Part shown: positions 33,308 to 43,769 of the stretch, piece by piece
Layout: the number at the start of each line of letters is the position of its first letter
Position numbering within the stretch: the first letter of the stretch is position 1
Origin: Apiotrichum sp. Y4204
Lineage: Eukaryota > Basidiomycota > Tremellomycetes > Trichosporonales > Trichosporonaceae
DNA length: 64,000 nt
Reading direction: 5' to 3'
NCBI GenBank assembly: GCA_025531455.1
Contig: JAMYHL010000011.1
Span: 310,001 to 374,000 of the forward strand
Notes under the pieces: model-generated
Told to the model about the DNA's origin: nothing
The model's input: the letters and a program-made list of their open reading frames with translations, nothing else
Databases searched by the model: none
Position numbers and translations under genes: made by a program

Positions 33308-35851
33308 CTTGACTTGGTCCAATCGGTAGGCGAGTAAGCTTATCGTGTGAGCTTAGGAGCCAGAAACTGTGTGGCGAACAGGGCAGTGTGTGTCTTGTAC
33401 TGGGTCGAGCTTGTCGAGGTCATAAAGCATTCGGCCCCCAGTCGACATGTGTCTTCACACTGGCCCAGCTGTCCTGTCATGAATTCGAGAGGCTCCTGAG
33501 TCTGCCGCAGGTATACCACTGCACTGTTCAAGCTGTCTTTTCTCTCCGATCGATCAGAGTCGCAGTCATGTCAGAGTGGGGATCTGGGAGCACAGCAAAG
33601 GAGATCAGTTCTGACTTGTTAGCTAGGAAACCCGTTGCAAGCCGGTGACAGTACTGTTAGTGTACTGTATTTACTGTACCAAATGCCAGTGTCGTGACAC
33701 CACTCATACTGCTGTAAAGCTTCGCGCTCAGCTCGAGGCATCGTCAAGAACACACGGTGATGTCGGCAAACGGGGACTGCGAAAAAGCAGGAGCCGGGCA
33801 GAAAACTTTAAACTCAATACATACAGCAACTCACCTAGATGGTATGGGAGAGGCGAGAGAAGAGTTGGCGGAGATGTCAGATCTCGGGATTAGATCCGTC
33901 TTTGATCGCCTGCCCCCGCGGAGAACTGGATAGACAGCCCTTCATTCTCGGCCTCTATTCAAGGATGGGATTTCCGGATTCTGTTACAGCACGGAGACAA
34001 GAGGCCAAGTCGGTAAACCTTCATGTTCGTTTGTTATGCTCGGCGTCTATCTACAGTGGAGTATGAGGTTGATTGGTGTGGCAATGGAGATGGAGAGAAA
34101 CGATGAGACAACCACGAGTCGTGCGATCGAGTGCTGAATTTCAGTGTTGTCAGTGTTGTTTACGTGATGTACGCCCGCCGATGATGCCGTCGCCTCGATC
34201 GTTTCGCGCCTCGCACGCCCGCCCAGCTCTGGCGTCGAGTGATTGCCGAGACGGGCGCCGTGTGTGATCGATACGTAGCGTTCTCGGGAACCCCGGCCTG
34301 CATGCACAAGCTGCGTACGAGCCGGAACAGGGCAGGGCGGGACATGCCCTCACAAGAGTGCGCAAACCTCTTTCTGGATAACTGGCGGGCTCCAGGTCCC
34401 CAGGCCACACGCGCCACACGCAGGCACCCAGTTACCAAGGCCACAGATCCACAGATCCGGTCATGTCATGTGGCAAGAGGCTGTATTTTTCTCTCTCTCA
34501 CCAGCTGTTTACCTGTGTATTGAAGCTTTCAACTTTCAAACTGCCTAGATATACGTGGGCATGCGGATCCCCTTGACCTGCTGCGCACTTTTTGACTATG
34601 GGCCTGCTGGAGCGTGTGGTTGTGGTTGCGTTATCGCAATCACGGGTGTCCGGCGGCGTTCACTTGGTCCCGGCGGCGTTGATGAGCATCCCGGCATATC
34701 CCGGGTTCCTGCAAATGATCTCTCGATGCATGTGCAGCAGGTAGGCGTCGTTTGCAGTACATCAACGCCACTTGCGCCACTGGGTTTAGGTCAGCCCGAC
34801 GCGAATGCCGTCACCAGATCGCCATTACTCCCTATCCTCTCGTCCGGTCCTTACTTTACGGGTATTGCAAGTCCAGCTCGCCCAGCAATACTGGTGTCTG
34901 ACTACGGCATCCCCAACATCCTCAACCCCGAACGGGAAGACGCCCAAACGGGAACCCGGGCAGACCACTAGCTCCTCGGCCGTGCTTGTTTGTTGCTATG
35001 GAGCCATGGAGCCCGCCAAGTGCGAAGTTTAGGAACCATGCACCGCCGTAGCAAAAGGGGCTTGCGGACTTGGGACTGGAGAGGACGAGGGCATGTGCGA
35101 GATGCCGTATCCATCCAGGCCCTCTCATTCTTCAGCCTTCAGTCGGGCCATTCGGGATCCCTTTCGTCCTCGTCGTGGTCATCGTCGATCTGCAGCATGC
35201 AGAATGGTGTCCTCTTTCTCTTTCTCTCTCTCTTCTACTCTCTGGCTTGCGACGGTCCTGATCCATCGGGTGCAATCGACATCGGGCAGGGTCAAGATCG
35301 TGGCGTCAACAGACTAAAGAGCACTGGAGCCATTCCCTAGTCGATGGATCTGGCTCCCCGATACTCTGCTTTCGACAGCACATCGGTCATGTTGGTCCAA
35401 AAGAAAAGCAGACACGCCTAGTCCGATTCCCTCCTCGATATACATATCCTCCTCGAACCGATGAGACATTCCCCCCCGTCTGTCTGTGACCTCGACCCCA
35501 GCCCATCTATGATCCTCGCCCATCCATTCATCAAGTCTTGCCTCCACTGACCCCCTGGTCCCACCCTCATCGCCCCTTCGCGCCCTGCACAGGACGCCCG
35601 CCCTTCCTTGCAGTTAATGTCGTGAGGTCGTTGCGACGTTGTTGCAGCTTGAAGTGAAACAGCGCCCACCGCACATAGCGAGCCAACCCAGACGGCCCGC
35701 CCATTGAGCAATTGATAGATTCCATCGTTGGCCCAATTTTACGTGGTGTATATAACACTGGCCTACCTCGACCCAGCGGCCTTGTTCATAGCATCGCTCC
35801 TCCTCGCCTCTTCCGTCTTGCTCGTTGGCTGCGAGCCGGGAATCATCAACC
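33308..35851. promoter_or_regulatory. Long divergent intergenic region, lipase / BTB-like 2
   Basis: About 2.5 kb, the longest gene-free stretch in the window. Near 33646-33682 a TACTGT word recurs (GTACTGTTAGTGTACTGTAT). A TATA box at 35749-35755 is listed separately. Open frames such as 34555-34971 have mixed composition and no family features. I see no RNA gene or transposon remnant. Confidence 0.4.
35749..35755 (+). promoter_or_regulatory. TATA box of BTB-like gene 2
   Basis: TATATAA lies 97 bp before the ATG at 35852, with a short CT-rich stretch in between. This is a plausible core promoter. Confidence 0.55.
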
Positions 35852-37123
35852 ATGCCCCGCTCAGTCTCGATTCCTTCGCGTCTGCATCGTCGCGCGCCGC
35901 CTCCACCACCGAATCGCCTATACCACTGCGACTACACCCCGGTCCTCACCTCGGCTCAGACCCCTGATCATCTTACCGTTGAATCGGGCGACGGCACGTC
36001 CTTCTGCATCCCTTCCTACCTCCTCGCACATTCATCGTTCATTGCGGACCTCTACTCTCTTCCAGGGAGCCGAGATATCGTGACTCTCCACGGCATCTCA
36101 GCATCAGTGCTGGCCTTTGCACTCGCTTGCGCACGGGATTCGCGTCGCCGACGGCGGCATTCCGCGCCTGCCCCGGCGTCTGGGGACCGCGGGCGATCAG
36201 GCAAGATCAGCGCAACGATCGACAGTCGCGTCCCGGGCGCGAGCGCGGTGATGGGCTTCACAAAGGGATTGACTACGACTGCCAGGCGCCCTCTCCTCCC
36301 ACCCAATGCTTGGTCGTGGGCATTTATGACGCAAGTGCTCACTCTTGCCTTTGCGTACGACCTTCCACATGCGCTCGAGCATCTTGCGGAGGACAGCGGT
36401 GACTTTTACGATCCTGTTCTCAGCTACTCGCTGTGGGCACTCGTCGGCGCTGCAAAGGGTGAAACGGACAGACCAGGCACCGAGCAACAGGCACCGCCAG
36501 GCCGCGTCGTATTCCCGGGATCACCATCGAATCCGCCAAATACAACACTCACCGCGTGGGCACCAGCATTGCTCCGATCCGACTGGCCGATTTCGCAGTG
36601 GTGCGTACACGCGCTCGACACACATCTCCCATCCGCGCTCGACGCACTGGAGGAGCTCCTCAATCGGCGACAGGAGATCGTATCCGAGCTCGCGGCAGCC
36701 GAGCAACGCATCACGTCTGGCGTAAGCATTCGTCTGAAGGAGCCTGGGTTGGAGAGGGACAAGCGCCACAGCTGGGACATCTTCACTCGCCGGACGTCGG
36801 TTGCGACTCTCTTCTTACGTGTCGACAGATTGGATGCTGTCGTAGCCGACACTAAGCCTTCGAGGCGCAGATCCCTACGTGGCAAACCAGCACAACCTCC
36901 CAAATGCACTCACGTCTGCAAGATGGTCCTCAAGAGAATGCTGACGGCCGCGGTGGGCCTCGCAACGCGCGTCTCCTTCACCGAGAAGTTTGGCACACTA
37001 CAATACTTCGTGGAATACACGTACGAAAGAATCGAGTGTGCGGCCTGCAGGGCAAAGGTCACCGAGGCTCTGGTGTGGATCTGGTGTATGAAGGTGCCCT
37101 GGCGGGGTGGGCTTGGGGTGTAA
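35852..37123 (+). CDS. BTB/POZ-like protein 2, single exon
   Basis: An uncharacterised protein of 423 residues without introns. The ATG at 35852 is preferred; an upstream TTG is in frame. The BTB-like part (about residues 35-95) reads DHLTVESGDGTSFCIPSYLL, AHSSFIADLYSLPGS and SVLAFALACARD, followed by a long Arg-rich insert. Helical segments follow: AFMTQVLTLAFAYDLPHALE, DALEELLNRRQEIVSELAAA. Near the C-terminus, KCTHVCKMVLKRML is followed by RIECAACRAKVTEALVWIW, a second Cys pair. It is the most divergent of the three BTB-like proteins here. Shared position of the C-terminal CxxC, single-exon form and proximity support common origin, but sequence identity is low. Confidence 0.65.
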   Translation: MPRSVSIPSRLHRRAPPPPPNRLYHCDYTPVLTSAQTPDHLTVESGDGTSFCIPSYLLAHSSFIADLYSLPGSRDIVTLHGISASVLAFALACARDSRRRRRHSAPAPASGDRGRSGKISATIDSRVPGASAVMGFTKGLTTTARRPLLPPNAWSWAFMTQVLTLAFAYDLPHALEHLAEDSGDFYDPVLSYSLWALVGAAKGETDRPGTEQQAPPGRVVFPGSPSNPPNTTLTAWAPALLRSDWPISQWCVHALDTHLPSALDALEELLNRRQEIVSELAAAEQRITSGVSIRLKEPGLERDKRHSWDIFTRRTSVATLFLRVDRLDAVVADTKPSRRRSLRGKPAQPPKCTHVCKMVLKRMLTAAVGLATRVSFTEKFGTLQYFVEYTYERIECAACRAKVTEALVWIWCMKVPWRGGLGV

Positions 37124-37342
37124 GAAAAGCAGCACAGACGACAACTTTTAGCATAAATATGGGTTCTTTAATACGTATACACACGATACGACGTAGAGCT
37201 ACTTCATCTGTACAGTATGTAGGCATTGGTAGTGGCAGGCGACCGACGAGGGAAACCGCGTACATACAGCTTAATAGTACCACTATACGAAATCCGGTGG
37301 GATAGCCACTGGTCCTAGATCTATGTATGCCATCGGCATCAT
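37124..37342. other. Convergent 3' region, BTB-like 2 / arrestin-domain gene
   Basis: These 219 bp separate convergent stop codons and are AT-rich with TATAC/GTATAC words. No gene is visible. Confidence 0.4.
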
Positions 37343-39560
37343 CTATATACTGTGCTGCCTGCCCCGTTCTGCCCAGATCTTGTAGTCCTCCTCAGCCGTC
37401 CTTCCTGTTGGGCCATTCGTGCTGGCTGTATTGGAGCTAGAAGGGGAGTTTCCGTGTGCTGCCCGCCCCGCTGCCTCCGCCTCGCTCGGTTGCGCAATGA
37501 TACTCTGGCGCATACGTGCTTCGAGTTCCTCAATCTTCCATCCACACGCGCACCATTCCCACCCTGGCAGGCCGGTCGGCATTTGCTCTGTAGGCGGAGC
37601 AAGAGGATCCTTGGCATGGGACTCGTCTGGAGAATGTGAGCTGACGAAACATCTTGCACCTACATGTTGGCAGGTCGAGCACGGCAGGAACCAAACAACA
37701 CTTGAACATTAGTACGGTGGATAGCGGCAGAATCAAGAAGATAACTCACAGATGGAATGAACACTGGCCGCTGGACACGCAAGAGTCGGAGACCACCATG
37801 AGTCGGATTCTCCATCTTCTTGCCCATGTCGTTTTCCCCCCACACTGAGAACGCGATTTCAAGGGTGAGAGTGTGACTGACTTTAATTGGCGTGATCACG
37901 CCTGGAAGTGTTGAGGGTCGTCCGACATTATCGTTTGGGAGCCGACATTTGCGGTCAACTATGAGTTTATTGTCCTGCTCCGGATCCTCCTTGCCGCCTG
38001 CCCCTATGCCGCGCCACATCGCCGGGTGACGCCTGTCCGGGTACTGGGAGCCAGCGGGGGGACGCTTTCCTTCTTCGAATATGGTGAATATGCGTGTCGA
38101 GACACGCTTCGCGTCCGGCCCATCATCACGAGGAGAAATGATCGAATGCGTCTGATTCATCAGAAGCTTGACTGAGAAGATGGATGTGAGGGCGGAAAGC
38201 GATGATATTTCGAGACGGAACGAGAGCAACGCTCCAATTGACCACTGAGAAAGTGAGCTTCTACCGCGCACAAGGCGCTGTCAATTCTCACTTACCACAT
38301 CCGATAGTAAATGCATTTCCCAAACTCCGAGACCAGGAACGTATCCGTTCGCCCTCTCAGATAGCTCACTTACGCCGCCGGAAGTCTCAGGGTTGTACAC
38401 AACCATACAGTTACGCTTCACCCGATGAACACCTGTCAGCCAGTCACTACTCTTGCGCTCGGGCTCTTTGATGGTCGTATCTTTGATTGCGTCGTCGTAG
38501 CTCGGTGCGCGGGGTGAACCGGATTCTTGACGGGTTACACTCAGGCTCTGTGCAGCGGACAGGTGTGCAGGGTTGAGCCCCGACCCACCACCCATCGGTA
38601 TCGGAATGGGAGATGTTCCGGGGCTCGCCAGGGGGCTTCCACCATTGCCTCCAAATGTCGAGCCGTAACTCGCACGCCGTGCATTGATTGGAGGTGGGAT
38701 ACGTACGGCGCCTGAGGTGCCGATATTCAAGCTGGAGAGTGCATTGTTGAGATTTGTAGCACCGCCTGCTCCCGGTGGGGAGGCAGCATACGACAATGGT
38801 GTTGAGTTCACCGGTGGGGAGGAGGCAAAGGAATTAGTGGACGAAGTCCGCGTTAACCGTGGCGACAGTGACGGTGACAGCGGGGGCGAGTGTGTTGGAG
38901 ATACGCCTCTTGAACCTTGCTTGGAGCCTGATCGACTTGTCGTCTTTCGCAATCCAAAGAGTGATGATGAAGACATTGATCGCGTGACATTCAATTCGTT
39001 CGTTTCGGGCAATCCTTCGACCTCAGCGTACAGGACATGTGAGATGACACCGTTCGTGTGCCAGTCATGACTCGCGAGGTTGGCAGGGACAATGATCGTG
39101 AAGTCGAAACTGAAGTCAGCCTTCGTCATTCTCGTCATTTATCTTACCGCTGAGGACCTTCCTCTAGCCACAGCCCTTCAGCCGTAGAGCTTGTAATCTC
39201 GACCTTGCGCTCGAACAGAACATCCTCTTCGAAGCGTCGTCCCTGTCCCAAATCGAGCGTGATGACTGTCCTCAGGCCGACTCTGATGGCTTTACATCTC
39301 CGCGGCCCACCGCCAACCGGAATCGTTATCTCGAGGTCGCCGTGCAGAAGAGGATCATCCCGTGGCACATTGGAGTCGCTCCCGTCGGGCCCAGGAGCCT
39401 CTGGGGCTGGAAGGTACAGAACACCATAGTTGGGCACGCCCAATCGGAGCCTGACCTGCCCATCGGATGTCATGAGCGCAGAGGTGGTACCCGAGCCTCG
39501 CGACGGAGGAAGCAGCTTGCCCTTGCCGCCGCCCGGCGTGAGGTAGCGGAGCATCGACAT
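37343..39560 (-). CDS. Arrestin-domain protein (alpha-arrestin-like)
   Basis: A likely adaptor that links membrane cargo to ubiquitin ligases. The start MSMLRYLTPGGGKGKLLPP leads to the arrestin N-domain: GVLYLPAPEAPG, GDLEITIPVGGGPRRCKAIR and VGLRTVITLDLG, then DFSFDFTIIVPANLASHDWH. A disordered, Ser/Pro-rich insert of about 130 residues follows, with RAPSYDDAI, a PxY-like sequence. The arrestin C-domain resumes with RVKRNCMVVYNPETSGGVSE, LLSFRLEISSLSALTSIFSV and LTLEIAFSVWGEN. A spliced junction gives CCLVPAVLDLPTYESHAKD, with a second PTY-type site. The end carries a GWEWCACGWKIEELEARM segment. Stop at 37343. About five introns. The canonical PPxY is not exact, so Rsp5-type binding is an inference. 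Confidence 0.82.
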
Positions 39561-40634
39561 GGCCGCAAGGTGGTCGATTAAGGGAAGACAACAAAGTATG
39601 GGAGTCGATCACGCAAAGGAACCACTGTGTCCTTGTGACGCTGCCGATAATGGATAGCGAGACCGCCGAACGCGTTATGTTGGGGAGAGGCCAATGGTTC
39701 GCAAAGACAAACTCGGAATGTGCTGAGCTCCGACACTGTGTGTTGTCGAGATCTGGGTACTCGATGAATTGCTTACTTGTGTCAACTGGATGGCGGGGCG
39801 GGTTGTGTGGTGGAGAGGCCAACCATGACGCTTACGGCACAAATCACGACTCGCAGACGAGGACGCTAGGAACCGCATTTCTCTGATATCTGTCTGATAG
39901 GCTTTGGAGGAATTCCTGGTAGCTGCACTGCCTCTTGACATTTGTGAGTCCAGACCAGGCCATTCGGTTCTTGTCGGCCATTTGCCTTGCACATGGTTGT
40001 TGCGGAAACTCGGAGCTCGGAGCTTGGAGCAAGAAACATGTCACGACATGATCGACTCGGTTTCTTGAAGCGCCGCGCCAACTCCACATCGGCCAAATGG
40101 TGGCGTTTGCCGGATGTTTGATAGCCGGAAGGAATCTGCATATCCATATATCGGCAGACCCGGAAATCACGTGACCGAACTAGGCGATAGGGAGGCAAGC
40201 TGCAGGCGGCTGAATCATTCAAAAGCAGAAATGAATGTGCATCGAGTCCATGGATCCATGGCTGAAGCGTCATCGACTCCACGACACCCATTGGCACACT
40301 CACTATCACTGAATCTTTGCGCTCTCTCTTAAGAATCACAAGCTATGTGGGTCTCCGTGTCGATGTCTGATACCTTGGTGTATTGGAGAACGTTTACTGC
40401 TCATCTCAGTCACGTCTTGATCAGAGGGATCTGCCACTGTGTGTCTTTGCAGGGCGCAGGTTGCCTCACCCGTGCAGCTGACAAGCTGACGGGAATTTCG
40501 CACGCAAAGACGTATTCTACTTACCACCATCGATCCTGCTTTCCCGGTTCTTGTCAGATGTCCTCATCACCCCCCTCATGGTTATCATCATCCCTTTTGT
40601 CTACACTCTCAACCGAGTTACCAAAACAATCTTC
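39561..40634. promoter_or_regulatory. Divergent intergenic region, arrestin-domain gene / BTB-like 3
   Basis: About 1.1 kb with no gene or clear repeat. In-frame codons before 40635 (back to 40551) could extend BTB-like 3 if an upstream start is used. Two ATGs, at 40578 and 40635, compete. Confidence 0.4.
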
Positions 40635-41828
40635 ATGGCGAACGAACTCAAAGCGATTGCTCAAGCTCTTTGGGCCATGACTCTCGGAGGCTCCCCAGCC
40701 CCTTCCGAGGCGACTACTTTGGCTGCTACAACAGTCGGTGGCGAGAGAGACTTCGTTGAAACCGAACCTCAACCCAACGACCCCGGGACCCAGTCTCTCG
40801 ATCCCACAATGCCAATCAAAACGAGGGATAACTCCTCGCTTTCGATCACCTGCGAGATCCCACGCCGCACCACCCCCGAGAACAAGGTCGAGAAAGAAGT
40901 GAGCGGCTTCAACTACCATCGCGGCTACGCCACCTCCCGAGGCATTATTCTTCAGTCGACGGATGATGTTTGCTTCGGATTCGACATCGGCATTCTCGCC
41001 AAACATTCCGACTTCTTCAAGGATCTGTGCGACTTGCCGTGTCCGTCGCCAGCTGAGGAAGGCATGGACCCTGTCGTCCCCGTCCCTGCCGAGGCCTCAT
41101 CTATTAAAGTTGTACTCGATGCTGCAAGCGCTCTCGAAAACGGTCATCGTGTTGAACCTCTTGCTTCTCCCACATCCATCATGCTAGATGGTCTCCTCAT
41201 CTTTTTCGACATGCTCGATTGTCGCAAGTTCATCCCGCCCCTCGTGGATACGGAGGTTAGGTTTGCGTTTGCTGCGTTTTCAAACGATTACGACACTATC
41301 AATGAACTGTCCCCAAAAATGCTTCCCTTCCGCAACGACCACCGGCTCGGCAAAGTGTGGTGGGTCCAAACGTTGACAGAACGTTGCCCCTACGTTCACC
41401 GCCAACTTGGTCATATGTACAGCATGTGGGATGAGGCCCTCGACATCTTTCAAGCCCGTATGCCAAACATGTCTCAAACCCTAGCCTTCGGGGGGAAATG
41501 TAGGGGAACGGATTTGTACATTCCGGGCCCATGCGACCAGTATATCGTATCGAAAGGGGACTTCAAACAGTTTCGGACAAATCTCATCAAGGAAATGACA
41601 GACCGCATCGCAAACGGCCAGATCCTCCTCACGACTTCAAACCCGAGTGTTTGGCGTACGCAACTTTTTGCTGAAGCGAGACGTCTCGACATCAAGTGTC
41701 GTCGATGCGCCAACCGATTTGGGTTTGACATAGTTCGAGTACTGGTAGATTCGTGGCCTACCTGGGAGGTTCCTTCACCCATCGACACTTCAAAATGGCG
41801 TATTGGTCCCAAGTCCACGACGTCGTGA
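40635..41828 (+). CDS. BTB/POZ-like protein 3, single exon
   Basis: An uncharacterised protein of about 397 residues from the ATG at 40635 (MANELKAIAQALW); the ATG at 40578 would add 19 mostly hydrophobic residues. The BTB-like part at about 100-210 includes GIILQSTDDVCFGFDIG, ILAKHSDFFKDLCDLPC and LLIFFDMLDCRKFI. Later regions match BTB-like protein 1 in order: LGKVWWVQTLTERCPYVHRQ, CDQYIVSKGDFKQFRTNLIK and the C-terminal DIKCRRCANRFGFDIVRVLV with its CxxC pair. It has no introns. The two genes lie 12 kb apart on opposite strands. The function is unknown. The match to BTB-like 1 is clear by eye but divergent, so duplication is old or evolution is fast. Confidence 0.72.
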   Translation: MANELKAIAQALWAMTLGGSPAPSEATTLAATTVGGERDFVETEPQPNDPGTQSLDPTMPIKTRDNSSLSITCEIPRRTTPENKVEKEVSGFNYHRGYATSRGIILQSTDDVCFGFDIGILAKHSDFFKDLCDLPCPSPAEEGMDPVVPVPAEASSIKVVLDAASALENGHRVEPLASPTSIMLDGLLIFFDMLDCRKFIPPLVDTEVRFAFAAFSNDYDTINELSPKMLPFRNDHRLGKVWWVQTLTERCPYVHRQLGHMYSMWDEALDIFQARMPNMSQTLAFGGKCRGTDLYIPGPCDQYIVSKGDFKQFRTNLIKEMTDRIANGQILLTTSNPSVWRTQLFAEARRLDIKCRRCANRFGFDIVRVLVDSWPTWEVPSPIDTSKWRIGPKSTTS

Positions 41829-42819
41829 TCATTTGTCAAGGTTCACGAAGCGTTCCATACGAAGCTCGATTTGAAGCGTATTCGCCCCGCAAATCCATCC
41901 TTACGCAAGACGTGAAAATACCATCACAATGTACCAAGCAACTACTGCGCACGACACCGGAGAGATGAGAAGCAGATTTGCAAGACAAGATACTATGAGC
42001 GATATTTCCACGATTATACTATGCCACCCGTCACTGACAAACTTGTCGCAATGGTAAGGTCGCGGTCTATATGTTCTGGCCCCCAACATGCTCGACCGCA
42101 ACACTGCAGCTATCTCGGGTCCGTGTTACTCCGCTCCTTTTTAGCGCTAATGGGCCTCATCACTCATTAAAGCTAATCATTGCACAGAAGTGGGTGAAAC
42201 TGAAAAAGACTGCACCGCAGTGGCAGTGTCCAAACGTGCCCACACTGATACAGTTGTTTCAACTGAGACACCCCACAGATAAAAGCTCCAGCGTTTCACT
42301 TTAAGACAGGCATGCCCCCAAGTCAGCCCGTCGCCGGTCCTCGTCCTCGTGTGTCATTTGCATCGTGTGTCAATGTCTTCTCGTCTCGCAATTGTCTGTG
42401 GGTCACCCACACATTGTGAGCTTGCGCATCGTGTGTTCACACTCTGCAAGTAGTCACTCTGTGGTACTTCCATTCCTGTTTTTCTAGTAGTGTCGCACTT
42501 GTATACATACACAGCTCAGTCAGGGGCGCACCCCAACACATCGCTTCATTCCCGGACACCCATAACTTGTCGTGTTCTTGTCGCACTCACGTTCACACAG
42601 TATGACAATGAACTGTGATAGAGTAGTGTACAGGTTTCTGACAACAAGACCTGACGAGCCCTCCCTCCAACACGGCCTTTTACTCCTGTCAACGAGTATA
42701 AAATGGGCCCCTTTCACAGTCTCCTCGACCTCCATCCCAACACCTTCAAGCGCCTTCAACTACTTGCACTTTTCAAGTCCCACTTGCTACCCGAGTACTC
42801 TCCAAGAACAATCACAACC
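41829..42819. promoter_or_regulatory. Intergenic, BTB-like 3 to the small four-Cys gene
   Basis: About 1 kb. CATCGTGTGT occurs twice near 42361-42435 in a GT-rich stretch. The TATA box at 42699-42705 is listed separately. No gene is visible. Confidence 0.4.
42699..42705 (+). promoter_or_regulatory. TATA box of the small four-Cys gene
   Basis: TATAAAA lies 121 bp before the ATG at 42820. It is the best TATA match in the accessory block and supports the small gene being transcribed. Confidence 0.6.
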
Positions 42820-43155
42820 ATGTCTTCTAAGCCCACCAACCCTCTCAGCGTCCGCTACCTCTCCAACGGCACTCTTGCGCTCTGCACTGGCGCGTTCATG
42901 ACCCGCGAGAATCTCAACTGTAAGTTTTTTCGAACCATCAGTGGAGGAGCGCTGACACGAATTCTTTTGTGCCACCCGACCTCCCTCATCACTGACATCA
43001 ACTGCTATTCTCATAACAATATATACCACCTTCCATCATGGCTCCAACTCTCCCTTGCCTCCACAACGCTTTACCCGACAGCCTACTGCTGGCCCATCGA
43101 GTCTGCGAACAACATCTTCATCTGCAAGTTCTGCCGCCGCCAGCTTTACAAGTAA
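42820..43155 (+). CDS. Small four-cysteine protein (57 residues), unrecognised
   Basis: I do not recognise this gene. Exon 1 starts at 42820 with MSSKPTNPLSVRYLSNG, then TLALCTGAFMTRENLN. A GTAAGT donor follows inside a Ser codon (T/CC), and an acceptor ACCCGACAG at about 43077-43085 leads to YCWPIESANNIFICKFC and the end RRQLYK. Total 57 residues with four cysteines spaced about C-x13-C-x12-C-x2-C, which could bind one zinc. A good TATA box stands upstream. The next gene on the same strand ends in the same module with the intron at the same place, which is strong support for a real gene. An extra exon or a different acceptor in the 160-bp intron cannot be excluded. Confidence 0.62.
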   Translation: MSSKPTNPLSVRYLSNGTLALCTGAFMTRENLNCKFFRTISGGALTRILLCHPTSLITDINCYSHNNIYHLPSWLQLSLASTTLYPTAYCWPIESANNIFICKFCRRQLYK

Positions 43156-43769
43156 TGGACAAGTGGCAAAGCAAGCTTTGCGGTGGCCTTCATGTCCCCG
43201 CGACCCCCACCTTCCAGACTCTCTCTACCTTTTGTATCGTTAGATAGTTGTATTGCAACGCCGTAACGACTATGTCAATGTAATCATCCTCAACTAGTGA
43301 AGGGCCAAAAGTTGCAGAGGCAAATTACTGGAGTGTTAACCAACTTGTCATTACATTCCATCGTGGCTCCGTCTACAGCATTTGGACAGCTGAGAATGCC
43401 CATGATGAAACGCCCGAATGCATCTGCCAGCTGTATGATCCGAAACTCCGACGTTACGGACTCTTGTGTCGTTGGTCAGGTCCTCTGATCATCACAGACA
43501 CTTATTATGGACGTGAATTAATCCAGCAAGCCAACCTTCGCCTCCGGCTCGTACCCCGTCAACCATCGGGCATCAATCATCGTGCGCCTCCCATCCCCTT
43601 GCATCCGGAATGTTCCGTTGCGCACTTGGTACTTCACATTACTCATCCCATCAGCCAGCCTGCTCTTCTTCAGGTGCGAGCTGACCAAACGAAGCGACTG
43701 CTCAAAACATTCAGAGATATATAACTGACAGCTCATCTTGATGTTTCCCCAGCACCGTTGGCTCCCTCC
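43156..43769. other. Intergenic between the two four-Cys genes
   Basis: About 610 bp with no feature I can support. An open frame at 43464-43724 lacks an ATG context and family features. A pyrimidine run and AG (TGTTTCCCCAG) just before 43754 could be an acceptor if the next gene has an upstream exon. Confidence 0.35.

Noticed and set aside
33646..33682. Recurring TACTGT/TGTACTGTA words in several spacers (also near 32066, 44937 and 53936)
   Set aside because: Short and low-complexity; by eye I cannot show enrichment over chance or a link to PUF-type UGUA sites.
34555..34971. 138-codon frame in the lipase/BTB-like 2 spacer
   Set aside because: Cys/Gly/Pro-mixed sequence without family features or promoter signals.
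43464..43724. 86-codon frame between the two four-Cys genes
   Set aside because: No ATG start in a good context, no motif and no splice partner that would join it to either gene with confidence.
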